Positions 45,742-57,073 of a DNA stretch of 64,000 bases are shown piece by piece. The position numbers and the translations under genes are program-made. The notes below the pieces were generated by a model. The model was given only the letters and a program-made list of their open reading frames with translations. It was not told the origin of the DNA and did no database searches. Origin of the DNA: Protopterus annectens (taxonomy: Eukaryota; Chordata; Ceratodontiformes; Protopteridae). The stretch spans positions 1,210,094,577 to 1,210,158,576 of the forward strand of contig NC_056727.1 in NCBI RefSeq assembly GCF_019279795.1, read 5' to 3'. The stretch's first letter is position 1. Every line of letters begins with the position of its first letter.

Positions 45742-46115
45742 ACAGAAGAACGCCATAATGAGGCACACACTCAAACTAGAAACATCACAGAACATGTGTT
45801 TGAGCTGCTGAAGCCACGGTTACAGTGCCTAGATATATCTGGTGGAGCCCTGCAGTATAATTCATGCACATGTACACAGATATTCACAATATGTGTTATG
45901 CTCCACAATCTGATCCTGCGGAAACAGCTGCAGCAGGATCAGCAAGGGGAAGAGAAGCACATCCCCCACCAACACCTAGGTCACCACAGCCACAGTCAGA
46001 GGAAGACTCTGAGGAGGAACCACCAGCTGCTGCCCCTGCAGGCAGATATAGGTGTGCTCAGTATGGCCTTGCTTTGACTAAGAGACAACGCATAGCACAT
46101 TCACTGGCCACCTAG
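44849..46115 (+). pseudogene. Harbinger DDE transposase, copy 1
   Basis: HARBI1-like transposase that cuts and pastes the element. N-terminal region with RKRVSRPRVTFQVLHELEIVEH; helix-turn-helix-like block ILATGTFQRLTGDMMGVSQAL; HIYFPPSSEERT. Catalytic Asp 1 lies in VLGAIDCTHVYIKAPPGEQ (codon at 45371), then INRKGHHSINCQVMCNAQGI, Asp 2 in SYHDSHI (45524), and the Glu in NITEHVFELLKPRLQCLD (45790), followed by SGGALQYNS and VMLHNLIL. Between Asp 2 and Glu, in phase with the Glu block, is a (TH)n run from the (CA)n tract. The acidic C-terminus ends KRQRIAHSLAT. At least three stops and frame changes inactivate it, yet all three catalytic residues survive. Confidence 0.85.
45652..45739. repeat. 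(CA)n inside transposase copy 1
   Basis: About 43 CA units, located between the SYHDSHI and ITEHVFE blocks. The same position is occupied by (CA)n in both other copies. Confidence 0.95.
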
Positions 46116-46679
46116 GGACCTAATAACTTCCTCCTACTCACATACATATATTAAAATTGATGCCAGGCAACTCACACAACCATTGCCTATCCATGTATTG
46201 GCTGTGTACTACATGCATCAGACAGTGTCAGCCCTGAACTAAAGGTGTGCCAACTGCTGTATTTGCAAGGTAAGTCCTGAACCTAGGTTGTATTCTTGAA
46301 GATTATTATGATATATCCTTGTATCTCTTAACTTGGTATAGTAAGCAAGTAAATAGTGCTGAATTTGTACAGAAATTACATTAACATGTGACTACAGACA
46401 CTTATTTTACTAATATGTGTCCATTTGTAAATAGTAGGCCACAGGCATTAAATATTCACACAGTCGGACATCTGCAGAATACTGGTATATCATTCAAGAG
46501 AGAAGTTTGAAAGTGAGGCTACACATTGCAGTTTCTGACTTCAGACTTATTTTTGCCATAACTGGAAATGCACTGTGTTCCCGCAGCCCCCCAAAAGGGG
46601 AGTGCGCCCTTGTATCTGCCATAACAGCAACTCAGCTATGCTACCCCAAAACCACAGTATATGCATGTTTATGCCACAG

Positions 46680-47630
46680 TTAATATCCTCTCACATTTTA
46701 GGGACAATTATATAGAACTACTTACACATTGCATGTGTTAGGTAACTGATGAATTGCCAACAAACATAATCATATAAGACAGAGAACTGTATATTTGTAA
46801 CCATAATTATGACAGGTTGTGTGACTACTAACTGCTTTATGTCCAAATATAATACAGAGAATTACTTATACAATATACAGTCCATGGTTTGATAGTAGTG
46901 TACATTCTTATGCAATTGGTTGTGTGATGAATGACCCCAGTTTTGTGCTGGCAAGCTGCTTCCGTGGCAAAGAGGACTAAGGCAGCCATCCTGTTTGCTG
47001 AAGCTGTATTGGTGTGAGGGTTCTAATTCTGACATAAGTATATATTTTGGATGTGACTATTACTTGGTAGTGTGCTTTTACAGACTTTGATTATGTGTCC
47101 CATACCTTTAATATTTAATAATATAATTTAATATTTAATATAATATTAAGACATTTCAAACGATGCATGCAAAATAAAACTCCCCAAACAGTTAATAGGT
47201 ATAAAACATCCACATAAAACATGCCTAAAAAGTACATTTAAACACACACAAACAAGTTCATTTCCGTAAAATCATCTGTTTCTTTTTCAAAACAGGTTTT
47301 GGGCTTACAGCTGCATTAATTCCAGGGTTAGCGTCTGCTTGAAATGTTTTAAGTTTTAGAGAAGATTTTGATTGCTGGCTGTGTCATGTGATGCAATTAA
47401 GCTTCATTATAAAAGGAAAAGGAAGTGTTCTGCTCTGCTTGTTCACACTGAGGAAAGACGCATGTCCATAAACTTTGTGTTTTATTAAATAAGTGTTGTT
47501 GTATTAAAACTGCTATCAAGTGTTTCCTTACACTGGAATTTTTTGTTTGATATTGCTGTGACAGTGAAGGTTTACCATTGTGCTGGTCCCTATTTTGTTA
47601 TAAAAAATATCCCCCCACCCACTCCCAAGC
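46680..47630. other. No gene recognised
   Basis: Non-coding, with an AT-only stretch at 47105-47150. Nothing further identified. Confidence 0.45.
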
Positions 47631-47639
47631 TTACCACAA

Positions 47640-49290
47640 CACATGTTTTCAACATCACCTCCAACCTCCCTCTACAAAGAGCAAGTGATCACTGCTTTCT
47701 CCAAGACTAGGAACACAGCCTCCATGGGACCAGATGGCATTCTAGCATGTATGTAATGTTCTTAACCAGCAAACTACTGCACTAGGCACTCTATTCAATC
47801 ACAGTCTGAGTACTGCCTTTATCCACACAGATTTGAAATTCATTGACCTATTTCCCCCTACACAAGGGTGGAACAGCAACATACAGATCTTCTTATAGCC
47901 CCTTAAGTTTCACAAGCCTCAACTGCTAGACAATGGAATGGATTTTCATGGCTGTCAGATACAAGGACAGAGTCGACATCCAAACACTACATCTGTTCCA
48001 GCATGGTTTTCTCAAGGGAAGGTTGTACATGCTAAAACTGTTGGTATTTAATAATGTGACCAGACACATAACATGTGTGCACAGCATTGACTTTGTCTAT
48101 CTTATCTTGACCAAGGCTTTCCACATAATCCCGCATTCGTGTTTCAGTAATAAGGGAAGATGCTGTGTTGTCTAGTTGGTTACAAACTGGTTCACAGACA
48201 AACAACAGTTATTCAAAGTGGGATAGTTCACCTCTAGTAGCAAAACCGTCACCCATGGGTTACTGCAAGTGTCATCGCTGTATCCATTCATGTTAGTCAT
48301 GTATTTCTCAGAAGTCCAGACCAAAACAGAACATTTGTGGCTAGCCAAGTTTGTGGTTGAAGGACACTTAGGTGTTATCATTGTATCCCCTAACAATGTG
48401 AGTGCTGTTCAAAAGGGGTTTACACAGACTAATGACTGATGACAACTCTGTGCTGTTAAATGACCATCATATAAATGTATTGTCATTTCCTTTAGTATTA
48501 ACAATCTTCCAGCTAATTATGACATAACCCTGAATATCCTAATCACCAATTCTATATTGATAGACCTTGGAACATAAGTAGACTGCAACATGTGTTTATT
48601 GTGGTGAGGAAGGTTTTCTACATATTGCATCAGAGTAGTAAAGCCACTGCAGCAGTATCACAATCAGTTCTAAATCCCCTGTAATCATCCCTCCTCAGGC
48701 CTGCTCCTGAATACAATGCTCCCTTTGCTATGTAGTGTAACAGACACCTGCAGAAACTTGACAGACGTCAGAGATTTACAAGTAATATAAATCAGGCTGT
48801 CAAACATGTCCAATGAGGACAGACTGATGTAGCTGTCACTGTACTCAGTATGGTATAGACTGCTTCGAGGTGACTTATGTATACCTTACAGTGCTATCTC
48901 TGACCCAGTTATGATGGAAATGATGCCCCTGTATATGTCATTTGGGACTACAGTCAGCTGTTCAAGGACCATCAATGTAGACTGACATATATAGGACATG
49001 CTGGAGAGACAGATACATCTCCCGTAGGTTGCCACACCTCTGGAATAGGATTCAAAACCATGTCAAGCCGAGCACCTCCATGACACTGTTTCATCACAGC
49101 CTGGATGACATGATGTGAAACTATTAATCTTTGCCCTGCATTGCCCCTGCTTCTCACCTGGACATGGGTAGTTCTTGTTAGACAAATCTTGCCCATACAT
49201 GATATCTGACATTGAATGTTATATTGTGATTTAATGACTAGGCTTCTAAACACCATCAGGTCAATAGCCTAGTAACATGTACCTATGAAG
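47640..49290 (+). mobile_element. CR1-type LINE, degraded (copy E)
   Basis: Plus strand: KTRNTASMGPDGILA (pre-RT), LFQHGFLKGRLYMLKLLVFN (for QFGFIKGRSCLFNLVDF), FVYLILTKAFHIIPHS (motif A), then weaker RT, APEYNAPFAM at about 48715 and WRDRYI...LPHLWNRIQN at about 49005-49060. The tail at 49262-49290 has 'gcctagtaacatgtacctat' and octamer remnants. Many stops. It lies between Harbinger copy 1 and the Myb-like gene, so it may have inserted into a Harbinger element. Confidence 0.7.
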
Positions 49291-49811
49291 CTATGGTGAT
49301 GTACATGCCAGAAATCCTGTTATACTGTATTACTGTTTTGATGTTGATTACAGTGCATGCTTAAAATCCTGATATTTGACTTTGATGTTGCAACTCCTGA
49401 TGTGCACCATAACTCTGTAATAAAAATAATTACTGGGAAAATTTCAAATTTTATGATACAAATTTCAGTTGTTAACTTAACAACCCTTACAACAGCATCT
49501 TCTGTAAAGTAATGAAATGATGATGGTCGCATCTGTGTGACTGTCCAAGTACAATATAACTGACAGGTGCAGTAATCAGTTCAACCACACACATGCAGAT
49601 GTAATCATCATGTATGTAAATAGTCACCCTGTACATCAGATACATAGCTTTACTATCCTTGAACCAAAAAGACAGAAAACAGGGATGTGGCACAGTTATC
49701 ATCACTTGCACAGGGTGTTGTGTGGGGGTGCAGGAGGCCTAGCCTGACACAAAAGTTGTGTGAGTGTGTGTGAGTAAGGAAATAAAGCAGGCAAGATGGA
49801 CCATGAAACTG

Positions 49812-49814
<3 letters not shown>

Positions 49815-49882
<68 letters not shown>
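49815..49882. repeat. (GT)n microsatellite
   Basis: About 34 GT units. Confidence 0.95.
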
Positions 49883-49959
49883 TGTAGGTGCTCTCAATGA
49901 AACATTTTATGTGTGTGTCTGCATGCACACAGCTAAACTCAGTGTTAGCCCTACATGTC

Positions 49960-52095
49960 TGTAAGTCAGACAGATGTGAGCTGTGCATGGTAGAGTTGAC
50001 AGTTCATCACTGTTGCCCCCAACCATGAGAACTGTCTCTGCCAGGAGTTGAACTGGCACCTCCATGCCCAAGGTCAGATGCAGGTCTCCTACCTGCAGGT
50101 GAGTAATGTCTGCTGGATGTGCTCCCTTCATGGGAATGCCCAGGACCATTACCCCATGGCCTGCCACATCTAGGTGTGGACAGCATATTCCCTGATGGAG
50201 CAGTGGAAGTACTGCCCCTACGGGAGCATGATCGGACATGGTCACATTGACTCACAGCAGATGTAGTTGCTAACTTATGCCCATGAGGCTGATGTTCCCC
50301 TCCCAGCAGACATTCCATCGCAGATAATGTGCATTCCATGGTAGATACTCTACACTCCATCACAGACACACCTCACTCCAATGTGTTATTCATCTAATCC
50401 ATGGACTCAACAACATGATGGAGGCAGTCACAGATGTCAGATTGTGCCACATCTACAACTCTGACCATTTGTCTGGAGCGCTTTTCTGAATGTGTTTGAT
50501 CCTCCATGATAGCCCTGAACATACGTTGATTTACAATGGAAGAGACACCTACACTAGGTGGAGGAGGGACAGCAGGTCTCCTATGAGCACCTCCATCGAG
50601 CCTCCTGTGTAGCACCTTGCCAACAGTTTGTATACAGCTAGAGTCAACAGGCTCTGAAGCAGCAGTAGCTACACTTCCCTGGTCAATGTCCTCACCATCC
50701 ACCTGTCCAATATCTGTTGCCTCAGTGGACTGGGGATTCATAGGTGTACTGGCTGTGTATGGGGAAAATGGGGTGGTTGCTGAATGTCAATCTCTGTGTC
50801 AGATTCAGCCTCTGCAACCCCCAGCTGTGCCTCACTTTGGCCACCATCATCATCAGAGTTTGATGAGATACTGACATCAGGTGGCTCAGGGGGCATAGAA
50901 CTACTTCCATGATCACCTGTAATAAAAGGAAGAAACACAGGAACACATTAATACCTGCACTACTGTGCTGCACCACATCCTAAACAATTTACACTCTGTC
51001 ACTATTACAGACAGTTATACCTCTCAGCCTATTACAGCAAGAAATGTGGACAAATGTCCATGAATAGGGACACTTTTGAAATGGTGCTCGTACAAACTTA
51101 GAAAGTTAATAGAATAACAGGTTTTGCTTTAACATGACAATTCTGAAGGGTATGAAGTCTGAAACCCAGATCTCTGTCATTATTTTATGTCTTCAGTCTT
51201 TAATGACTTGTCAATAATTTGCCAGAAAATCACTATGATATGAACTATGGGCCAGAAATATTAGTCAAAAATCTGGGCATTCAGCAAAAATCTGTAAAGC
51301 TGACAGGTATGCAGACAGTAGAGCAATACAAAAAGCAGGCCTAAGAGGACACATTCTCAGATATCTTGGTATTTATTTACAGTACTGACATAAATGTATT
51401 GTGTTTACCAACTGCAGGGGCCCTATGTCTCTGAATTCCTGATGGTCCTGAAATAAGTAAAGGAAGGGGTAATGGCAACAGCACCACATTTATAATAGAG
51501 GGTAATACGTTTACTGATCTATATCTGCAGTAACTCACATGTCAACAAGAATGTGGCTCACAACTTCAAAATAAGCTTAAAACTGCAGCTATCTTAAATT
51601 CCCCCACCCAAAAAACAACTTGACACACAAATATTAACTATTGACACTATTTCAGAATGCCACAGTATTCTAATGATGATCTAACAAAGCAGTGCCCGGA
51701 AGCTCCTCTTGAGACACAGCCCATGTCTACAATGTACTGGGTCACTGATTACTGGGAGCTGTCCTGTGTGGCAATGTTTGCCAGGAATTCCTATGTGGCA
51801 GTGAGAGGGGATTATGCAGCAGGCACACCACCGGTCATCTGGTGATCATGTGCCACTGCAGCAGTACGTCTCCTTGCAGCTGTTATCATATCTGTGGCTC
51901 TGTGACCTGCTCATAAGTGCAACTGTGTTACACAATATCATTTATGTTGCGGACTGATTTGTCCCACAGGGCTGTACACTAAGTCATATTGGCCCATCCT
52001 CTGGACAGCAGTACTGCATGATGTTGATGTAGCCCTCTATGATGAGGTCATTCTCAGCCTTGTTAAATGTGGGCCTATGTCAAGCAGACATTTTG
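49960..52095 (-). pseudogene. Harbinger Myb/SANT-like partner gene, degraded
   Basis: Minus-strand gene resembling the Myb-like accessory protein that carries Harbinger transposase into the nucleus and binds terminal repeats. Starting near 52085: RPTFNKAENDLIIEGYINI, the first SANT helix pattern (K.NF...E...L...V), then RRRTAAVAHDHQMTGGVPAA at about 51920-51830, the usual 'K....RR...TGGGPPAP' linker. After probable introns, an acidic segment (SISSNSDDDGGQSEAQLGVA, from 50919 after an acceptor-like ttattacag), Gln/Pro-rich sequence and a C-terminal helix (MFRAIMEDQTHSEKRSRQMV) follow down to 50394 and below. Stops are present. The first Met near 52085 is a guess. It faces the other way from the transposases. 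Confidence 0.6.
51016..51311. mobile_element. hAT-type MITE in Myb-like gene intron (copy 2)
   Basis: 296 bp, homologous along its length to 7389-7703 ('acaaacttagaaagttaata', 'tctgaagggtatgaagt'). The ends are TATACCTCTCAGCC and the complement CATACCTGTCAGC. The flanking 8-bp direct repeats cagacagt at 51008-51015 and 51312-51319 are perfect. Confidence 0.85.
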
Positions 52096-52099
52096 TGTC

Positions 52100-52825
52100 C
52101 TGAAAGACAAAAAAATGATAACATATATAAGGATCACATAAGTAAAGATAAACTGTTTACAGATAAAGCAGTAAAAGAAGGTTGTCAGTATTCCCCACTT
52201 GATAAACTTTAAAGATTCAGCAGGGGGGCAAAAACTAATGGAGGAGGACACAAAACAAGAAGAGTAACAAGAGAAACATATCCTTGTTTGGGCCATAACA
52301 GATGCTCAGCTACAATCCCCATCCAAAATAACAGTCCATTTTAGTTTGTGCCATAGTAGGAACTCATGTTTGTCCTCCCATCACAAACAAAATAACGAAC
52401 TAAGGACCAATTGATCTAACCAAACAACTGTGACATGCTAAAAGTGCTCTCAAAGAACCATTCCATGAAACATGTACATAGTTATTACACAGCATTGTAA
52501 TTTCAGCCTACTCCACGTCCTCTTTATCTCTGAAATGGCTTGCTAAACAAGATCATGCCATGATTACAATTCTAAAAAATGCATACAGATTTACTTCACA
52601 TTATTTTTAACTACATTCCAGCATATGCATTATGAAACTAACAAAATGGACGCATACCTATTGGAGTACATTACTCCATTGTAGAGATATACTGTTCAAA
52701 ATAAATGTGTCACTGAGTTAAACAATGCAATGGCTCTCATCTACATCAGTTTGCCTAGCTACACATTTGCCTTTTTATAATGGAGTACATTAGTGATGGA
52801 TTCCATCTGTCTTACTCTGTGCTTC
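52100..52825. other. Segment shared with Harbinger flanks; rest unrecognised
   Basis: 52195-52340 resembles sequence downstream of the transposases in copies 1 (46497-46670) and 2 (54275-54420), for instance ggccataacagatgctcagc. It lies just 5' of the Myb-like gene. 52341-52825 shows nothing recognisable. Confidence 0.45.
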
Positions 52826-53023
52826 AGAGATGCTAATTACAGCATAAGCAGCTGAAATGCATGCTGCTCAACCAATCTTGTGGAGCTACTCAATATAAAG
52901 CATCCATGTAGACTCCATGCTGTTTATTTATGTAGATTGAGAAAATAGTGGAGTACATACACAGAGTAATCACAGACAGAGTATTAGTAGCTGCTTCTTT
53001 TTAATACATTTGTCTGTGCTACA

Positions 53024-54130
<1,107 letters not shown>

Positions 54131-54164
54131 CTGGGAGCCTAAAACCATAAAATAAGATTAAGGT

Positions 54165-54260
54165 TAAGGTTACCATACGTCTGGGTTTCCCCAGACATGT
54201 CCTCTTTTTTGGGCTCCTGTCCGGGCGTTTTTTGAAAATTTGTACTGGGAAAGCATACCT
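54165..54260. mobile_element. hAT-like element, 5' fragment (copy A)
   Basis: Begins ttaaggttaccatacgtct and matches the first about 95 bp of the element at 55033, including 'acatgtcctcttttttgggc' and 'tcctgtccgggcg'. It diverges afterwards. Confidence 0.65.
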
Positions 54261-55096
54261 TTGTACTGGAAAAGCATTACAGAGAAAAGTTCTACAGTAA
54301 GGATATATGTTGCAGTTTCTGACTTCTCAACTCTCCCTAAATCAGACAACAGGCAGGATGCCAAACAAGCAGAGTAACCAGACCAACACAGTCTTGTTAG
54401 TGCCATAGCAGGAACACCTTTTTTTTATATAAGGATAGTGAGGAATGTTGGGGAAGGGAGTTAGGCATGTCTGGGCAAGCACGTTGGGAAGGTGAGGAAG
54501 CATTTGCTGACAGACAAGATATACAAGACAACAGACAGAGTTGGTGAAGAACACAAGAGGAGGGTGAATACCATGGTTTGGGTGAGGGTGGGGAGATCAA
54601 GATCCCATGGACATCAGGCATGGTAACCGTGTGACTCCATTCCTCACTCAGTGGACTGTTATCACTGTTCCATCACTGTGCTGCTGGCCGCAGTGGCCGA
54701 CATCTTTGTCTACAGTAGTTCAACAAGTTTAGTTATTCATAAGAGCAAAGAACACAAATTATGCTAAAGCAGATATAACTATTAAGACTGCCTAAAATAC
54801 AGGTTCCCCTACTGTACAGGAATGAAGACGTGTGTCTGAATCTCAGGCAGTTTGTTGTTAACCAAAGTAAGTATGCAGTAACAAAATGGCACTGGGTAGT
54901 ATATAATCTGATACAGGTAGAGAACACCAGCAAATTGAAGTAGGAGAATGCAAGGCTAACAGTAAAACTGGAAGCATTAACAGGATGATGTATGACATGG
55001 TCTTAGTCCATGTGGGCATAAACAACATAAGATTAAGGTTACCATACGTCCGGGTTTCCCTAGACACGTCCTCTTTTTTGGGCTCCTGTCCGGGCA

Positions 55097-55162
55097 GTTT
55101 TTGAAAAGTCTGCGATTTGTCTGGGTTTTAAAACCCGGACAAATCGCAGAATTTTCAAAAAC
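55097..55162. repeat. 66-bp near-perfect palindrome
   Basis: Symmetric about 55129/55130 with two mismatches in each 33-bp arm. The central part is ggttttaaaacc. Within the hAT-like element. Confidence 0.9.
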
Positions 55163-55221
55163 CAGACATCCCTATTTCGGAGTCTATCCTCCGCTTTGTT
55201 TTTTTTTTTTTTTTTTTTTTT

Positions 55222-55585
55222 TGATTGGGTCATATACCGGTATACAAGCCAATCAAAAAACGGAGCTCTGTTCAATGCAGAACTGCTTGATGTTCCGCAT
55301 TGAACAGAAGAGGGTCCGCTGTGCTCATTTTTGATTGGCTCGTATACCGGTATATGAGCCAATCAAAAAGCGAAGCTCTGTTCAATGTGGAACTGCTTGA
55401 TGTTCCACATTGAACAGAAGAGGGTCCGCTGTGCGAGGTTTTGATTGGCTCGTATACCGGTATACGAGCCAATCAAAAAGTGGAGCTCTGTTCAATGTAG
55501 AACTGCTTGATGTTCTGCATTGAACAGAAGAGGGTCCGCTGTGCGAGGTTTTGATTGACTCATATACCGGCATACAGGCCAATCA
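55222..55585. repeat. 110-bp palindromic minisatellite
   Basis: Three full units and a partial fourth, starting ttgattgg at 55222, 55331, 55441 and 55551 (109, 110 and 110 bp apart). Each unit has (1) a palindrome around ataccggtat, which is perfect over 40 bp in the third unit (55439-55478), and (2) a stem-loop with arms ttcaatg(c/t)(a/g)gaac and its complement around the loop tgcttgat. The frames across it repeat the same peptide and are not genes. Confidence 0.9.
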
Positions 55586-56171
55586 AAAATCCCCAAACAT
55601 GGAGCTACTTGTCTTTAATTCTGAAATGCATTAAAGACAAGACTAAAGACCTTTTTTTTTTTTTTTTGCTCTTCAACCTAAGAGTGGAGCAAGTCCTACA
55701 AGAATAAAGAACTTTTTTTTTTTTTTTGCTCTTCAGCCCTAACAGCACATATTTTTTCATCCTCTTTTGCATACAACCAAATATGGTAACTCTACATAAG
55801 ATGTATCAGACTGGCCTACACAAAGAGAGACATGATGGAGCTCTCTGAATATGTATCCTAGGCAGGTATGAATCTAGCCTTGAGTAGCATCCTACATTCA
55901 ATTATGATGATGCCACAGTAGCAGCAAAAATGATTGACTTCAAAAATTGGCTTAGTTTCTGGTGTCACAACAATGGGGATCCAATATCTGTCAGTCTCGG
56001 GAGACATGATTGATAAACCATGATGCTTTGCCAGAAATGGTTTGCACTTGTCACCACTTGGCTTCCAGATACTGGCAAAAACGTTATCTATCCCCATAGT
56101 GCCTTTTTTAGGCTGTGCCATGTTGTTAAACACTCCAACATAACAAAAATCACTCACACTACCTAAAGGTA

Positions 56172-56810
56172 CTGCTGCTCAATGCTAGGAGTTTAAATAA
56201 AAACTGCACTCCCTGGAAGCACTCCTCACTCTGGAAAACACAGACATATGTGCAGTCACAGAAACATGATTCAGAACCACAGAAAGCACCCCAGCTATCA
56301 AAGGCTACAATGCCTTTCATACATTTTGATCCCCCTCAGCTCAGCATAAAACAAAGGGAGGAGGTGTCTCAGTGTTCATAAAGAACAAGTACACTGTTAG
56401 ACTGGTCCAAGAACATGACTCACTTGAACTACATCATGCCCAACTAACCATAGGTATGACCCCCTATCATATCCTTGCTAGCTACAGATCCCCTAATATG
56501 ACTCTGGAAAACCACACCTCCTACCTAAACCTACTGGAATCTCTTAACATTCAGCCTAACACCATACTTATGGGTGACTTCAACTACCCCTCTTAAACTG
56601 GGAGATTTATATCATCCATAATTCACTTGCTCAGAGGTTTTTTGTATTTCATCAATGCAAAAGCCCTGGAGGAACTAGTTAGCTCCCCAACTACAGGTAC
56701 AAATATCTTAGACCTAGTATTCACGAACATGGAGGATGCTGCTCCATCCCATGCATTAACTCCTGCCTGGTACGATCTGACCACAAAATGATCTTCTTTA
56801 GTATTAAAAC
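56172..56810 (+). pseudogene. CR1 ORF2 endonuclease domain (copy F)
   Basis: Starts LLLNARSLNKN at 56172, then TDICAVTET (the ITETWL motif), GVSVFIKNKYTVRLVQEHDS, ILASYRSPNMTLENH, ILMGDFNYPS and RSDHKMIFF at about 56775. These are the expected blocks of an apurinic/apyrimidinic-like nuclease, with the catalytic Glu (TET), GDFN and SDH all visible. The longest uninterrupted frame is 56372-56596. Stops after TET and after NYPS break the protein. Confidence 0.8.
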
Positions 56811-57073
56811 TAACCTAGAACTCCCATCAAACTCCCAAACTTGTTAAGAACTCTGATAAGGTAAATTACCTCAAACTAACTTATCTTATGAAATTCACAA
56901 GCCCTTCTGAGGTGAGATGACTCTAAGGCCTACTCTGAGCTGTACACAAAAGCACTGTACTTCATATTTGCATAAAGGAGGCAGTACCTGTCCAAGCCAA
57001 AATATAACCATATGCTTTTTTTAATTATGTTCATATCCTCAGGGGAAATGGTCATCAATGTGCCAAGTTAATC

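Larger units (their letters stand above)
44640..46670 (+). mobile_element. PIF/Harbinger transposon copy 1
   Basis: Leader from about 44640 ('catgctaattacagtctaag', shared with 52830 and 62790), transposase 44849-46115, and a downstream segment at 46497-46670 that has relatives at 52195-52340 and 54275-54420. Left end diverged; right terminal repeat not identified. Confidence 0.65.
55033..55793. mobile_element. Non-autonomous hAT-like element (copy B) in CR1 ORF1
   Basis: 761 bp. Flanked by the 8-bp direct repeats acataaga at 55025-55032 and 55794-55801. The ends are TTAAGGTTACCATA and the complement AGAGTTACCATA, a short inverted repeat. Inside: a 66-bp palindrome (55097-55162), an oligo-T run, a 110-bp minisatellite (55222-55585), and two similar poly-T plus GCTCTTCA blocks (55650-55668, 55711-55735). 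No transposase coding. The 8-bp duplication fits hAT. Confidence 0.75.
54870..56115 (+). pseudogene. CR1 ORF1 esterase-like domain, split by hAT
   Basis: Left part: MVLVHVGINNI at about 54996-55030, the HVGTND block of SGNH/GDSL hydrolases. Right part: RLAYTKRDMMELSEYV (55810-55858), NWLSFWCHNNGDP, then FARNGLHLSPLGFQILAKTL at about 56020-56080, which is the Asp-x-x-His block with Asp changed to Asn. Some vertebrate CR1 elements encode such an esterase in ORF1, and these blocks occur in the expected order. Removing the hAT element and one 8-bp duplication makes the two halves contiguous. Other frameshifts remain. Confidence 0.65.

Noticed and set aside
50007-50245. Independent host protein genes in the two overlapping minus-strand frames
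   Set aside because: They overlap each other and fall within the decayed Myb-like gene; neither shows a domain.
55060-55582. Repeated 66-100-codon minus-strand frames (e.g. 55272-55472, 55382-55582)
   Set aside because: They are the same peptide repeated by the 110-bp minisatellite, not genes.
55858-56157. 99-codon minus-strand frame
   Set aside because: The plus strand of the same region encodes the CR1 ORF1 esterase end in the correct place; the minus frame is incidental.
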